A stretch of 43,680 nucleotides of DNA from a virus: the IMG/VR virus record IMGVR_UViG_3300034200_001984, positions 1 to 43,680 of that record; one strand, written 5' to 3'. The notes under the pieces are model-generated. The model did no database searches. It saw nothing but the letters and a program-made list of their open reading frames with translations, and had not been told where the DNA came from. Position numbers and translations under genes: made by a program. Position 1 is the first letter of the stretch, and each line of letters opens with the position of its first letter. Positions 1 to 8,181 of this stretch are shown piece after piece.

Positions 1-120
1 GGTTTCCGATTCGGTTTCCGATTCGGTTTCCGATTCGGTTTCCGATTCGGTTTCCGATTCGGTTTCCGATTCGGTTTCCGATTCGGTTTCCGATTCGGTT
101 TCCGATTCGGTTTCCGATTC
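1..120. repeat. 12-bp tandem repeat, ten perfect copies
   Basis: The unit GGTTTCCGATTC is repeated ten times head to tail from the first base, then decays into variants up to about 138. Related copies recur at 210-300. On the minus strand each unit encodes Glu-Ser-Glu-Thr. The array probably continues beyond the left edge. Perfect identity between units suggests recent expansion. Confidence 0.95.
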
Positions 121-573
121 GGTTTCTGACTCGGTTTCCCGCTCTGCTGGAGTTGGTGGCGGCGGTGGCGGCGGTGTAGGTGTTGGCGTTGGTGAAAGCG
201 TTGGACTTTCTGTTTCGGTTGAGGTTTCCGACTCTGTTGAGGTTTCCGACTCTGTTGAGGTTTCCGATTCGGTTTCCGATTCGGTTTCCGATTCGGTTTC
301 TGGCGCCGTAGGAGTTGCGGTAGGAGTTGCGGTAGGAGTTGCGGTAGGTGTTGGCGTTGGGCAAGTTGAAATTTGAACAACCTGCGAGTTGTTACATGGT
401 CCGCCAGAAGAAATTGTTAATTGGGACGCGGAATTGTTCACCGAAACAGTTACGCCAGATAGCAACTGGATTTTAGTGATAGAATTTGGAACAACAGTTC
501 CAATATCGGCAGTTATTGTCAAAATACTGCCTACGGAACTGCCCACCTCATCGGTTTTCAAAAAAACTTCCAT
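1..573 (-). CDS. Repeat-rich surface/fibre-like protein, ESET and PT repeats (partial)
   Basis: An open frame runs from an ATG at 573 off the left edge, so the C-terminus is missing. Roughly residues 1-70 form a compact Thr/Ser/Val-rich module with two Cys. It resembles the protein at 5960-6607: both carry a GTVVPN motif, then a SG..(I/V)TV stretch, then Cys-x-N. It is followed by a TPTPTATPTAT linker, ESET/STESET repeats, a Pro-rich hinge with seven prolines, and at least ten perfect ESET units. Pro/Thr and acidic Ser/Thr repeats of this kind are common in virion fibres and surface-exposed phage proteins. Function is inferred from composition and from neighbouring glycosyltransferases, not from a recognised domain. 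Four-residue units from an in-register 12-bp repeat keep the frame open, so length can vary by slippage without frameshift. Confidence 0.75.
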   Translation of the reverse strand, partial: MEVFLKTDEVGSSVGSILTITADIGTVVPNSITKIQLLSGVTVSVNNSASQLTISSGGPCNNSQVVQISTCPTPTPTATPTATPTATPTAPETESETESETESETSTESETSTESETSTETESPTLSPTPTPTPPPPPPPTPAERETESETESETESETESETESETESETESETESETESETESETESET

Positions 574-649
574 ATGTTTCTATACACTCATCCGCAAAAA
601 AAAACCTAATTTTCAGGAATTAGCCAAAATAAAATATCTTAATTAAATA

Positions 650-2545
650 TTATGCGCCAAAATTTCCTGAGATTTTTTTATATGGTAAGCGTGTAAACTC
701 CTCTTGCGACAAATTAAACAAGCTGCAATTATTTTCTCCAGCTATTTTTTCAAATCTTCTATATATGTTTTCCAAATAATTAGGATCACCATTGCTTCTT
801 ACTTTAACCATCAGGTCAGGATCTGAAATTCCTCTATTTTTAATATCTATTCCAACCCCGTAAAAATGCGTATTTCCATCTTTATCTGGAATATAACTCA
901 TATCTGCGCCCAAATAATATATTTCCCTTGGCTTTAGATTGTCGAGCGCCCAGTAAGAAGCGTTGAGCATAATTGAAAATCCGCACTCATGTATTCCGCC
1001 ATATTTTCTAAGAGATGGTCCATATCCATTTGCATTTATTTCTAATTGATTTTCTTTTATGAATTCTGGACTAGAGCCTTTATAGTCATTTGGATGAATC
1101 CAATGCGTCCATTTTTCAGTAAGCGCCCACGCATTGTTTACAGCAACAATTACATCAAAATGCTTTTCATATTTTAGAACATCTAATCCACTTTTCCCGC
1201 TTCCAATTATCAGGATTTTGTCCTTTTGAGAATCTGCGCGGGTTGAAATTTTATAATTTTTTATATGGTTATCCTGTGCAATTTCTATATTTTTTGGATC
1301 TTTTGGATCTTTTGAATTTTCTATTGTGAATAATGGGCTTTTTTTAATCCATTTTTTAGATTTTGAATAGGGCCAAATAACGAAACTCTTGGGTTCTTGC
1401 GCTGGATAATAGTAATCAATCTCAAATTCATGTTCATTCGTTTTTTTATTTATAATGTCGGGAAATTTGTCCGTATTTATATTTTTTCTCTGAATTGTAT
1501 TTTCATTGGAATCTTTAACGAAGAAAGCCCAAAATGATATATCTGACTCCTCTGGAACAAGATCTGGATCCCATTTTAATTTTTTAATGCTTTTTTTCTT
1601 AATTAATGACCATGATTCTGGATCTTGGTTAACAGGCGGCTCTTTGCATTCAATTGTGTCCGCGTGTAGAATATTTCTTTCCAAATCTATGCCTGAGTAT
1701 TTTTTATAATCTTCTATGCTTCTCTCGCTCCCTACAGAAAAGTTTTTAACATCTTGCTCCGAACTTAATCCAAGTAAACATTTTAATCTAATTCTGGATT
1801 TAGCAGTCAAATGACCAGTTTTATGGTCATTCCAGTGTTTTGAGTTTTGTTTTCTTGTATAATAATGCCAAATGAAAAAATCACTTGGATGATACAAATT
1901 ATAACCGTGCGTGTAAAATCTGATAAAAAGCGAAGTTTCTTCTCCTGAGAAATAAAATTCTGGATCATAGGGCACTTCTTTTATCATAGACCCCTTGCCG
2001 AAAATAAAGCCTGCCGCCAAATGCCTTGCCTTGTACGGAGTATTTCTATTTTGCCAATTTTCTGCTGTCTTCGGTCGCTGTTTTGTCATTCCATTATGGA
2101 TGCCATAAACATGTATCACATAAACTTTTTTTTCCCAATCTTTTTCATCCTGAGATGGATTATATGGAGCAGGGTAAGACGTGTAGATAGCTTTGTCGTC
2201 ATTAATAGATTTCCAAGAACTTATCAATTTCGAGTCCCAGTTTTTTATGAATCTTGAATGAGAGTCTATTTGTAGTGTAAATTCTTCATCATTATACATT
2301 CCATTAGTTTTACTTCTGGCCCAACAAGCTCCAAGGGATTCATTGAATGGTACGTTTAAAATATTAAATCTAGAATCGTTTTTATACTTGTCAGATTCTA
2401 AAGAGAAGCTGTCCTCGGTGGAATATTGATTAACAATTGCAAATGTTAGGTTTTCTGGAAATTGGGCTTTGGAAATGCAGTCATCAATTGTGCTGCATAA
2501 TTCTGGATCTCTATAAGAGGCGATTTGAACAAATATCTTTGGCAT
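650..2545 (-). CDS. Two-domain glycosyltransferase (GlcNAc-transferase-like + MptE/DUF115-like)
   Basis: The N-terminal ~270 residues begin with FVQIASYRDPEL and contain FTLQIDSHSRF, the pattern of the GlcNAc-transferase (Skp1 Gnt1-like) family, where the D-x-H motif binds the nucleotide-sugar metal. After a charged linker, residues ~440-631 start with a Rossmann-like KILIIGSGKSGLDVL. They continue with VAVNNAW and YYLGADMSY, which resembles DUF115/MptE-like or bacterial sialyltransferase-like domains found in glycan loci. A GT-A domain fused to this kind of domain suggests a protein that builds or attaches sugar on a phage or host surface. The start ATG follows an AT-rich divergent region shared with the plus-strand gene at 2611. 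Substrate is unknown. Family assignment is from motif memory. Confidence 0.72.
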   Translation of the reverse strand: MPKIFVQIASYRDPELCSTIDDCISKAQFPENLTFAIVNQYSTEDSFSLESDKYKNDSRFNILNVPFNESLGACWARSKTNGMYNDEEFTLQIDSHSRFIKNWDSKLISSWKSINDDKAIYTSYPAPYNPSQDEKDWEKKVYVIHVYGIHNGMTKQRPKTAENWQNRNTPYKARHLAAGFIFGKGSMIKEVPYDPEFYFSGEETSLFIRFYTHGYNLYHPSDFFIWHYYTRKQNSKHWNDHKTGHLTAKSRIRLKCLLGLSSEQDVKNFSVGSERSIEDYKKYSGIDLERNILHADTIECKEPPVNQDPESWSLIKKKSIKKLKWDPDLVPEESDISFWAFFVKDSNENTIQRKNINTDKFPDIINKKTNEHEFEIDYYYPAQEPKSFVIWPYSKSKKWIKKSPLFTIENSKDPKDPKNIEIAQDNHIKNYKISTRADSQKDKILIIGSGKSGLDVLKYEKHFDVIVAVNNAWALTEKWTHWIHPNDYKGSSPEFIKENQLEINANGYGPSLRKYGGIHECGFSIMLNASYWALDNLKPREIYYLGADMSYIPDKDGNTHFYGVGIDIKNRGISDPDLMVKVRSNGDPNYLENIYRRFEKIAGENNCSLFNLSQEEFTRLPYKKISGNFGA

Positions 2546-2610
2546 AATAATTAAAATTTAAAAAAATGTGTATATAATTATAATTAATTATAAGGAAAAA
2601 TAAATAATTT
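2546..2610. promoter_or_regulatory. Divergent intergenic region
   Basis: This 65-bp, almost purely A/T region separates the minus-strand glycosyltransferase from the plus-strand DUF3431 gene and must hold both starts. An AAGGA Shine-Dalgarno-like stretch and an AATAAATA box precede the plus-strand ATG. AATAAATA resembles a T4-type late promoter core, but no consensus pair is certain. Confidence 0.4.
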
Positions 2611-3558
2611 ATGAAAAAAGTTGCAGTTTTGTCGAGATATAAGGAGAATAATAATTTTTGGCACGACTTGGTGTCTGAAAGATACGAGGTAATCGTTTAT
2701 AACAAAAACGAGGGCGACAATCTTCTTCCAAATATAGGCAGAGAGGGACATACTTATCTTAACTATATAATTCAAAACTATGACAATCTTCCAGATGAAG
2801 TATTATTTTCGCAATATGATCCCGTTGACCATTTTAGTAAAAAAAAGGCACACTTCCCGCACGAGATGAATATTTTTTTAAATAAAAATTTGGTTGATTT
2901 TTGCGGAATAGCTCCAACTGATTTTGATCTAATTGTGCGAAGGAGAAGAATAAATTGGGCGGGTTTTTCTAGGGAGTTATATGGGCAATTTGAATCAAAA
3001 AAAATAAATGAATTGCTTGCTTGTGGAGCAACATTATATGGGGTATTCAGAGTTTCTAAGGATGCTATTTTGAGAAACAGCATTGACTTTTATAAAAAAG
3101 CATTGGAAATGGTTTCAAGAGGGTGCGATCCATACGAGGGGTATTACTTTGAAAGAATGTGGAAGTTTATGTTTATGAAAACTGGATGCGGTGAACAATT
3201 TTCAGAAACATTTAATAATAGAATATTTTTATTTGGAAATGCTGACCCGAATGTTCATTTATCAAAATTTGAAAAATGGAAATTAAATAATTATGGTCAT
3301 TTAAAGCTTTCTGAAGATGGAACCATAAGATCTAACGGTAATATTTCGTACTACCACCATTTTAATGAAAGTTATTGGGTGATTAAAGATAACCTATTGT
3401 ATTTTCTAGACGGATGTGGGGCGGCAACTTCAAGATACGAAATACCTGAAAATTTAAACTTAGATACATTAACTGGAGACCAAAAGATTGGCTTGACAGG
3501 TGAATGGAAAATCGGGATAATGAAATTGTCGCCGCCTTTTTGGGGTTGGGATATATAG
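2611..3558 (+). CDS. DUF3431-family protein, probable glycan-related
   Basis: The first ~230 residues match the DUF3431 pattern I recall: VAVLSRYKEN at the start, VYNKNEGDN, then LPNIGREGHTYLNYI and a following NYDNLPDEVLFSQ. DUF3431 proteins are uncharacterised but often sit with glycosyltransferases. The last ~80 residues (from about LKLSEDGTIRSNG) look like a separate small beta-rich module that could be a carbohydrate-binding tail. It is one of only three convincing plus-strand genes here, transcribed away from the two-domain glycosyltransferase and converging with the metallopeptidase gene 12 bases beyond. Its position among sugar genes supports a glycan role. No catalytic residues are assigned. 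Confidence 0.7.
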   Translation: MKKVAVLSRYKENNNFWHDLVSERYEVIVYNKNEGDNLLPNIGREGHTYLNYIIQNYDNLPDEVLFSQYDPVDHFSKKKAHFPHEMNIFLNKNLVDFCGIAPTDFDLIVRRRRINWAGFSRELYGQFESKKINELLACGATLYGVFRVSKDAILRNSIDFYKKALEMVSRGCDPYEGYYFERMWKFMFMKTGCGEQFSETFNNRIFLFGNADPNVHLSKFEKWKLNNYGHLKLSEDGTIRSNGNISYYHHFNESYWVIKDNLLYFLDGCGAATSRYEIPENLNLDTLTGDQKIGLTGEWKIGIMKLSPPFWGWDI

Positions 3559-3570
3559 TTGCAACAATAT

Positions 3571-4911
3571 TTACTCAAAATCCTTCAAAGAAAATGTATG
3601 CGATTCTTTTGGTATGCAAGATTTGTTGTCTTCTGATAAAAACCAATACCATTTCTTTGCATCTTGAGGCTTAACATTGGTTCCATATCCATCTGTCAAA
3701 ACAAATACTGCGGCTGGGTATTTTTTTCCCTCTTTTTTAATTGATTTTTGAATAAAGTTTTCTATTGAGATAAAACAGGTCCCGCCAAATCCATAAAGTT
3801 TTCCGGCGTTTATATCGGCATCTTTCAATTTATAAACTTGAGTATCAAAGCAGTAATAATGGACATTGAACTTTTCTTTTGGAAGGGAATTTGCTGCGCG
3901 CCAAAATCTTGGAGCTAAATCTGCGCATGAGCCTGAAGTGTCAAGCATCATCCAAACATCTATTTTTTCATCTTTTGTTTTTTTAATTTCGTATTCGATT
4001 TCAGAGGGAATAAAGAAATCGCTATTGATTAAAGAGTTCCTGCGAGCCTTCACCAACCAGTGGTTTTCTTCCCTTTCTGCTCTTCCAAATTTTAAACTCC
4101 ACTTTTTAATAACAGTCTCCCATTTTTTCTTTTTTTTGGGTTTTATTTTTCCAAGAAGTTTGACCATTCCGCCAGCCACATTACCTCGCGTTTTTGATTT
4201 TTCTTCTTTATTTTCGGACTCTTCATTTCTAGCCATTCTTTCGCATATGTCTTTTAGGCTACCGGCTTCTTCTTCGGAAAGAGATTCAGCCAAGTCTTGA
4301 ACCGCTTTTTCGCCATCTTCGCCATCGAAGGAATTAAGAGACTCATGCGAATTTGTTTCCAAATCACCCTCTCCGGAATCTCCTGATCCCATTCCGCACA
4401 TTGATATTTTTTCTACATCTGCATTTTCTTTTATTTTATTAAAATAAAATTCGTACCCTTTGTCATTTGGTACTTTTTCTTTCTTGAAGACAGTATCTGC
4501 CCAGCAAAATTTGCCTTTTGGATCTATATCTTTTTTATCAAAGCCAAAATATTTAACCAACATTTCATTGATTGGAATATCAAGGCAGGCATTTGTCAAC
4601 TCTGGATTCAGTTTGGTATTTATAGAGCACGCTCGTTTTCCATGCTCCAAAATAACATGAAGACACTCGTGGCAAATAATAAAGTTTTTCTTTTCTTGCG
4701 AGAGTTTATTCCAGAATTTCTTATTTATAAGGAAGTCAATGCATTGATTTTCTTTATTGAAAACTACGCATGCAGTTGGTATATTTTTAGCGTTTGTATA
4801 AGACGGGCGAACTAGATCCCAAAATTTATAGAAAACTCCATGGTGCTTGATAATATCTCTGGATATTTCAGAGAATTCGGAATAGTCAAGGGATTCATAA
4901 AAATCTTTCAT
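3571..4911 (-). CDS. Zinc metallopeptidase-like + VWA-like protein (DUF2201 type)
   Basis: Residues 78-90 carry FIICHECLHVILEH, an HExxH zinc-binding motif (H81, E82, H85) with a further His at 90. The C-terminal third has WMMLDTSGSC, a DxSGS metal-ion-dependent adhesion site of a von Willebrand A fold, followed by FGGT. This order (metallopeptidase-like domain, acidic/charged linker, VWA) is that of the DUF2201 family, which usually pairs with a MoxR-type AAA ATPase. No such ATPase is visible in the window. The linker (residues ~190-250) is rich in Glu, Asp, Ser and Lys. It may act as a chaperone-like or assembly factor, with proteolysis unproven. The 446-residue length is normal for the family. 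Confidence 0.8.
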   Translation of the reverse strand: MKDFYESLDYSEFSEISRDIIKHHGVFYKFWDLVRPSYTNAKNIPTACVVFNKENQCIDFLINKKFWNKLSQEKKNFIICHECLHVILEHGKRACSINTKLNPELTNACLDIPINEMLVKYFGFDKKDIDPKGKFCWADTVFKKEKVPNDKGYEFYFNKIKENADVEKISMCGMGSGDSGEGDLETNSHESLNSFDGEDGEKAVQDLAESLSEEEAGSLKDICERMARNEESENKEEKSKTRGNVAGGMVKLLGKIKPKKKKKWETVIKKWSLKFGRAEREENHWLVKARRNSLINSDFFIPSEIEYEIKKTKDEKIDVWMMLDTSGSCADLAPRFWRAANSLPKEKFNVHYYCFDTQVYKLKDADINAGKLYGFGGTCFISIENFIQKSIKKEGKKYPAAVFVLTDGYGTNVKPQDAKKWYWFLSEDNKSCIPKESHTFSLKDFE

Positions 4912-4966
4912 CTATATTAAAAGATATAGATTTTTTATATATTCGTCAAGTATTTTTAAGTTTATT

Positions 4967-5955
4967 TCAAATTGGATAACAATTCACACAATTCACGTTA
5001 GCGCTTGTTTCGTCACAATAAAAACTAAATGTATAACTTCCTTTTGCATAACCCTGAGGACAGGTCGAAGAGGATGAGATTATAATTGGATAATTATTAT
5101 TCGGAGCATTACTAGCGCAGTCGCAAGTTGTTGGTGTGGGGGTTGGTGTAGGAGTTGCGGTAGGGGTTGGTGTAGGAGTTGCGGTAGGAGTTGGCGTAGG
5201 AGTTTCTATTGGAATGCAGGGCTTGCAATTAAGCCTAGAAGGTTCTGAACACGGTAATGTCTTTTTTTGGCGTCGTTCTCCGCAATCCAGGAATTTGTCC
5301 ATTTTTTGAATTTGGAAATACTGGCGCTTTTGAATTTAACTGCTGGTTTATCAGTCTCCTGTTCGTATGGGCTAGTTTTTCCATTGAGTCCTAATTTATT
5401 TTTTAAAGTCAGCAAATTCTTTGAATAAATTGAGTTTGACCAAAAATCGGCATCGCTTCCAGATGCTCCCAATGCCATCAACCCTGAGCTATCTCTTTGT
5501 AAGCCTATTAAAAGTCCAATTAATCTTGCAGTAATCACGCTGATTTGCAGCGACGACAAGCCTTGATAAAATATAATTCCAGATTTTAATGGATCTTGAG
5601 GAAAAGCGGTATGATTGTATGATAATAATGTGCCAGGATTTGCTTGCCCATAAAGATATTGTAATTTCTGATACACTTGGTTTATGGGGGCAAAGGGCTG
5701 ATTAGTAATTAAAGAGGTAAAAATAATATAGCATCTTCTATTTGCTGGCGCGGAATTAAAATCTGCGTTCGAAGTTGTAACCTTCACTTTAAATGGGGAA
5801 AATTTTTCCTCAAGAAAAAAAACTAAATCGTCCTTTTGGCTATCAGGTATATTCCAGCCAGTAGTCTGAATATTCGGTATTTACATTGCAATATTGAGGA
5901 ATCTTCCCTGTATACCGTATGCTTGAAACATTAAATATATTGTAAAGTCTGGCAT
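4967..5955 (-). pseudogene. Degenerate zincin-like protein with PT-rich Cys tail; nonsense and frameshift
   Basis: Three pieces read as one protein. Piece 1 starts at ATG 5955 and meets an in-frame TAA at 5881-5883. Piece 2 continues in the same frame (TTGWNIPDSQKDDLV, then EEKFSPFKVKVTT) to a stop near 5206. Piece 3 lies in the -1 frame from an A7 run at about 5263 and ends at 4967 with PTPTPTATPT repeats and a Cys-rich domain. The middle resembles a family of secreted zincin metalloproteases, where FSPFxVxVTT and PANRR precede an HExxHxxGxxH helix. Here the equivalent stretch appears as ITARLIGLLIGLQRD, with no zinc His left. It may be a structural pseudo-enzyme, a decayed gene, or a sequence-error victim. 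The PT tail resembles that of the left-edge protein. Confidence 0.55.
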
Positions 5956-5959
5956 ATTT

Positions 5960-6607
5960 TTAAAAACTAATCATGTCATATATTGACCATTCTTCCACTT
6001 GATATCCGATTGTGGGGGATCCGGTTATTTTATATGATGCGTTGGTATCTTGAGAAAGGATAATGAAATTCAAATCTAAATTCGTATTTTCATCAAAAAG
6101 GAAAGTAAATGTTTCTGCAGAAGAGTTAGCAGTTCCAGATTTTATAACGCTTTGGCTATCTGGATCGATAGAGTCAGAATCAATCAAAAAGTTAATATTT
6201 TTATTAAAGATGTTTAATACAAATGTGTCACTTACAGTTTTAGATTTGATTTCTTGAATTTTTTGTAAATCAATCGATCCTGTAGAAAATGGGGCTGCGG
6301 CTCCGTCTTCGTCTAACGGTCTAGTATTTCCAAGTTGGAAACTTGAAGCATTCGCGGAATAACAAGTTGCAGCTTCTTTGTCTATATTTATTGACAAAGT
6401 ATTGGCGCAAGTTCCATCCAAACTTGTTAAAATAATAGTTGACGCAAGTTCGTCTACTGTTAAAATTTTGCCAGATATTAACTCGTTTTTCGTAGCAGTA
6501 TTCGGGACAACTGTACCAACATTCAAAGATATTGAAAAATTTGTACCTAAATTCTCTCCGATGCTGCCAGATTCAGATCTGACCATTATTTCAACTGTAT
6601 TTGGCAT
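5960..6607 (-). CDS. Putative virion/surface protein, paralogue of the left-edge ESET protein
   Basis: 215 residues, rich in Ser, Thr, Asn and Ile, with two Cys and no signal peptide. The first ~80 residues match the N-terminal module of the gene at the left edge: a GTVVPN motif, then the pattern SGKILTV, ASTI and a Cys-x-N. The remainder shows strand-rich, low-charge sequence (FTFLFDENTNLDLNFII) typical of beta-structured phage proteins. It ends immediately before the zincin-like gene on the same strand. No named family is recognised. A structural or receptor-related role is inferred only from paralogy and neighbours. Confidence 0.6.
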   Translation of the reverse strand: MPNTVEIMVRSESGSIGENLGTNFSISLNVGTVVPNTATKNELISGKILTVDELASTIILTSLDGTCANTLSINIDKEAATCYSANASSFQLGNTRPLDEDGAAAPFSTGSIDLQKIQEIKSKTVSDTFVLNIFNKNINFLIDSDSIDPDSQSVIKSGTANSSAETFTFLFDENTNLDLNFIILSQDTNASYKITGSPTIGYQVEEWSIYDMISF

Positions 6608-6710
6608 AGTAATTAATTACTACACTATTACTGATGATTTTGTTTTTTTTAAAAAAAAATATTAGAACATTATCAAATTAGATAATTAAACGTGCAGCTG
6701 ACTATTGGGA

Positions 6711-7256
6711 CTATTCGCAACTAAAATACTCAGTTTGTAATTTCAAACCGGTTGAGATATTTTTATCCGTAAAACTATTGTCTTTGAATAAAACCTTATT
6801 GGTGGGCTGAATGGTCAATCTGCCATTGTCCAATTCAATAAATTTAAATTCTTTTGATTGCTCTGGCGCATTTGAAAAACCATCGCCAATCGGGGCAACT
6901 GTAAATAAATATGTCCCATCCACGAAATTGTCTTTAATCTTGCATGAACAGCCTAATCCTTTTAAATATGTATATTCTACAGCAGTCCAATCATACCCAT
7001 AACAGTCCCATAGTTGTGCGTCATCAGCCTTCCAAATTCTCTGTTTTGGATTTTCTGAAAAAGAAACAGCATGCGGCGGCAACGACCTGTAGACCGCGCC
7101 ACTTTCAAACATTACATTCAGTCCCCAAGTTCGACTTGGAAAGCTAACAAGTCCAAACCAAACTGCTCTTACAAAGCCTACTGGATTTTTATGAGTAAAA
7201 TTTGAATCAACCCAAATATACTGGTGTTTTGGTATTGATCCAATTAGGGTATTCAT
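6711..7256 (-). CDS. Hypothetical phage protein, aromatic-rich
   Basis: 181 residues with many Trp, Tyr and Phe and a Cys-x-Cys pair near the middle (GLGCSCKIKDN). The N-terminus MNTLIGSIPKHQYIWV and the motif LPPHAVSFSENP look like a conserved phage protein, but I cannot name a family. It starts within the last bases of the upstream 87-residue gene (4-base overlap), so the two are translationally coupled. Its position between hsp20 and structural-looking genes makes a virion or assembly role possible. Confidence 0.65.
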   Translation of the reverse strand: MNTLIGSIPKHQYIWVDSNFTHKNPVGFVRAVWFGLVSFPSRTWGLNVMFESGAVYRSLPPHAVSFSENPKQRIWKADDAQLWDCYGYDWTAVEYTYLKGLGCSCKIKDNFVDGTYLFTVAPIGDGFSNAPEQSKEFKFIELDNGRLTIQPTNKVLFKDNSFTDKNISTGLKLQTEYFSCE

Positions 7257-7516
7257 TTTTCTACCTCAAAATCATCAACTTTACTGGTGAAATCATGCCG
7301 ATTTTCAACAATTAAATTAAATAAATTTAAAATTTCTTTTTCAAATTCAAGTTGCTTATGATCTTCCAACTTGGAAACCATGAAATCTATGATTGATACG
7401 CACATTCCTGCTACAATCGCCGGGTCTAAACTTGCGGTATTAATTTGTCGGCAGGCTGGCATCTGTTCGTCAACTATGCCAACTTCAAAAACTGGTAAAA
7501 ATGAAATTTTGCTCAA
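7253..7516 (-). CDS. Hypothetical protein
   Basis: 87 residues, soluble and acidic at the C-terminus (DDFEVEK). The middle part is a predicted helical stretch containing IIDFMVSKLEDHK. It overlaps the next gene by an ATGA-type junction. No family recognised. Confidence 0.6.
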   Translation of the reverse strand: MSKISFLPVFEVGIVDEQMPACRQINTASLDPAIVAGMCVSIIDFMVSKLEDHKQLEFEKEILNLFNLIVENRHDFTSKVDDFEVEK

Positions 7517-7526
7517 AATATTTTAA

Positions 7527-7541
7527 AATCTCTGACGCTCG
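7527..7541. repeat. Left arm of 15-bp inverted repeat flanking hsp20
   Basis: AATCTCTGACGCTCG lies just downstream of the hsp20 stop codon. Its exact reverse complement is found at 8084-8098, upstream of the hsp20 start. The pair brackets the gene precisely. Confidence 0.9.
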
Positions 7542-7546
7542 TTTGA

Positions 7547-8017
7547 TTACATCACTTTAACATCAATGTCTAAAGTTTCTGGCTGAGCCAATGGGACAAC
7601 AACCTTCAACAGACCATCGATATAAGATGATGAGATTTTCTTTTTTTGTACTTTTTCACCAAGAGAAAAAGAGAGTTTTCCTTTTCTTTGACTGATTCCC
7701 TTGCGAAGATATGAATTTTTACCATCTTCCAATTCGGGATTCTTTACTTCAATATTGAGAAGAGTGTCTTTTACTTTTACATCAATATTATTCTTTCCAA
7801 CTCCGGCGAGTGCAACTTCTATTTCGTAGAGTTTTTCTTCGCCTTTTTCGTTTTTAACCAATTTGATATTGTATGGGTAAACCGCATTTGGAACATCCAA
7901 AGCCTTATCCCAATTATCAATTGCATTTGCAAGCCAATTATCATTGAACAGATCGGGCAATCGGCTTAAAACCCTCTCTGTGGACGAATAATGTCCAGGT
8001 ACTAATGTATTTGTCAT
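7547..8017 (-). CDS. hsp20: Small heat-shock protein, Hsp20/alpha-crystallin family
   Basis: 156 residues in the layout usual for sHSPs. A variable N-terminus (about 45 residues) is followed by an alpha-crystallin domain with YPYNIKLVKNEKGEEK, the typical IEVALAGVGKNNIDV strand pair, and a late GLLKVVVPLA matching the conserved G(V/L)L motif. The C-terminus holds LDIDVKV as an IxV-like anchor. It is an ATP-independent holdase that keeps unfolding proteins soluble. T4-like marine phages often carry such a gene, where it is thought to aid virion-protein folding. A strong ribosome site (AAAGGAGATATA) precedes the ATG. It is flanked by a perfect 15-bp inverted repeat, so it could be a cassette or have its own transcript boundaries. 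Confidence 0.93.
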   Translation of the reverse strand: MTNTLVPGHYSSTERVLSRLPDLFNDNWLANAIDNWDKALDVPNAVYPYNIKLVKNEKGEEKLYEIEVALAGVGKNNIDVKVKDTLLNIEVKNPELEDGKNSYLRKGISQRKGKLSFSLGEKVQKKKISSSYIDGLLKVVVPLAQPETLDIDVKVM

Positions 8018-8083
8018 ATTTTATATCTCCTTTATTAAGCGAGTTTAATATTATTTTTGTTGTTTGTTTATTTCTAACCTCTT

Positions 8084-8098
8084 CGAGCGTCAGAGATT
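8084..8098. repeat. Right arm of 15-bp inverted repeat flanking hsp20
   Basis: CGAGCGTCAGAGATT is the exact reverse complement of 7527-7541, 66 bases upstream of the hsp20 start codon. Confidence 0.9.
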
Positions 8099-8181
8099 CA
8101 AATTATTATACGCTTTAACTTATTATTTTATAACCAAAAAACAAATAGATTAATAAAATAAAAAAAGAAATAGCGGCGACT

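Noticed and set aside
1-138. CRISPR array
   Set aside because: The repeats are 12 bp, in tandem without spacers, and encode ESET units in a long open frame.
389-646. Plus-strand 85-codon ORF
   Set aside because: Shadow of the ESET protein gene. Composition is random and there is no ribosome site.
3866-4300. Plus-strand 144-codon ORF
   Set aside because: Antisense to the VWA/metallopeptidase gene, whose motifs are unambiguous.
4912-4945. Rho-independent terminator
   Set aside because: CTATAT/ATATAG with a T-rich tail is an AT-only hairpin upstream of a start codon. Too weak to call.
5881-5883. Recoded stop codons across the phage
   Set aside because: TAA, TAG and TGA all end recognisable genes with normal junctions, so one in-frame TAA is better explained as mutation or error.
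6608-6710. Small gene or RNA in the gap
   Set aside because: Short AT-rich region. No ORF, hairpin or promoter pair I would defend.
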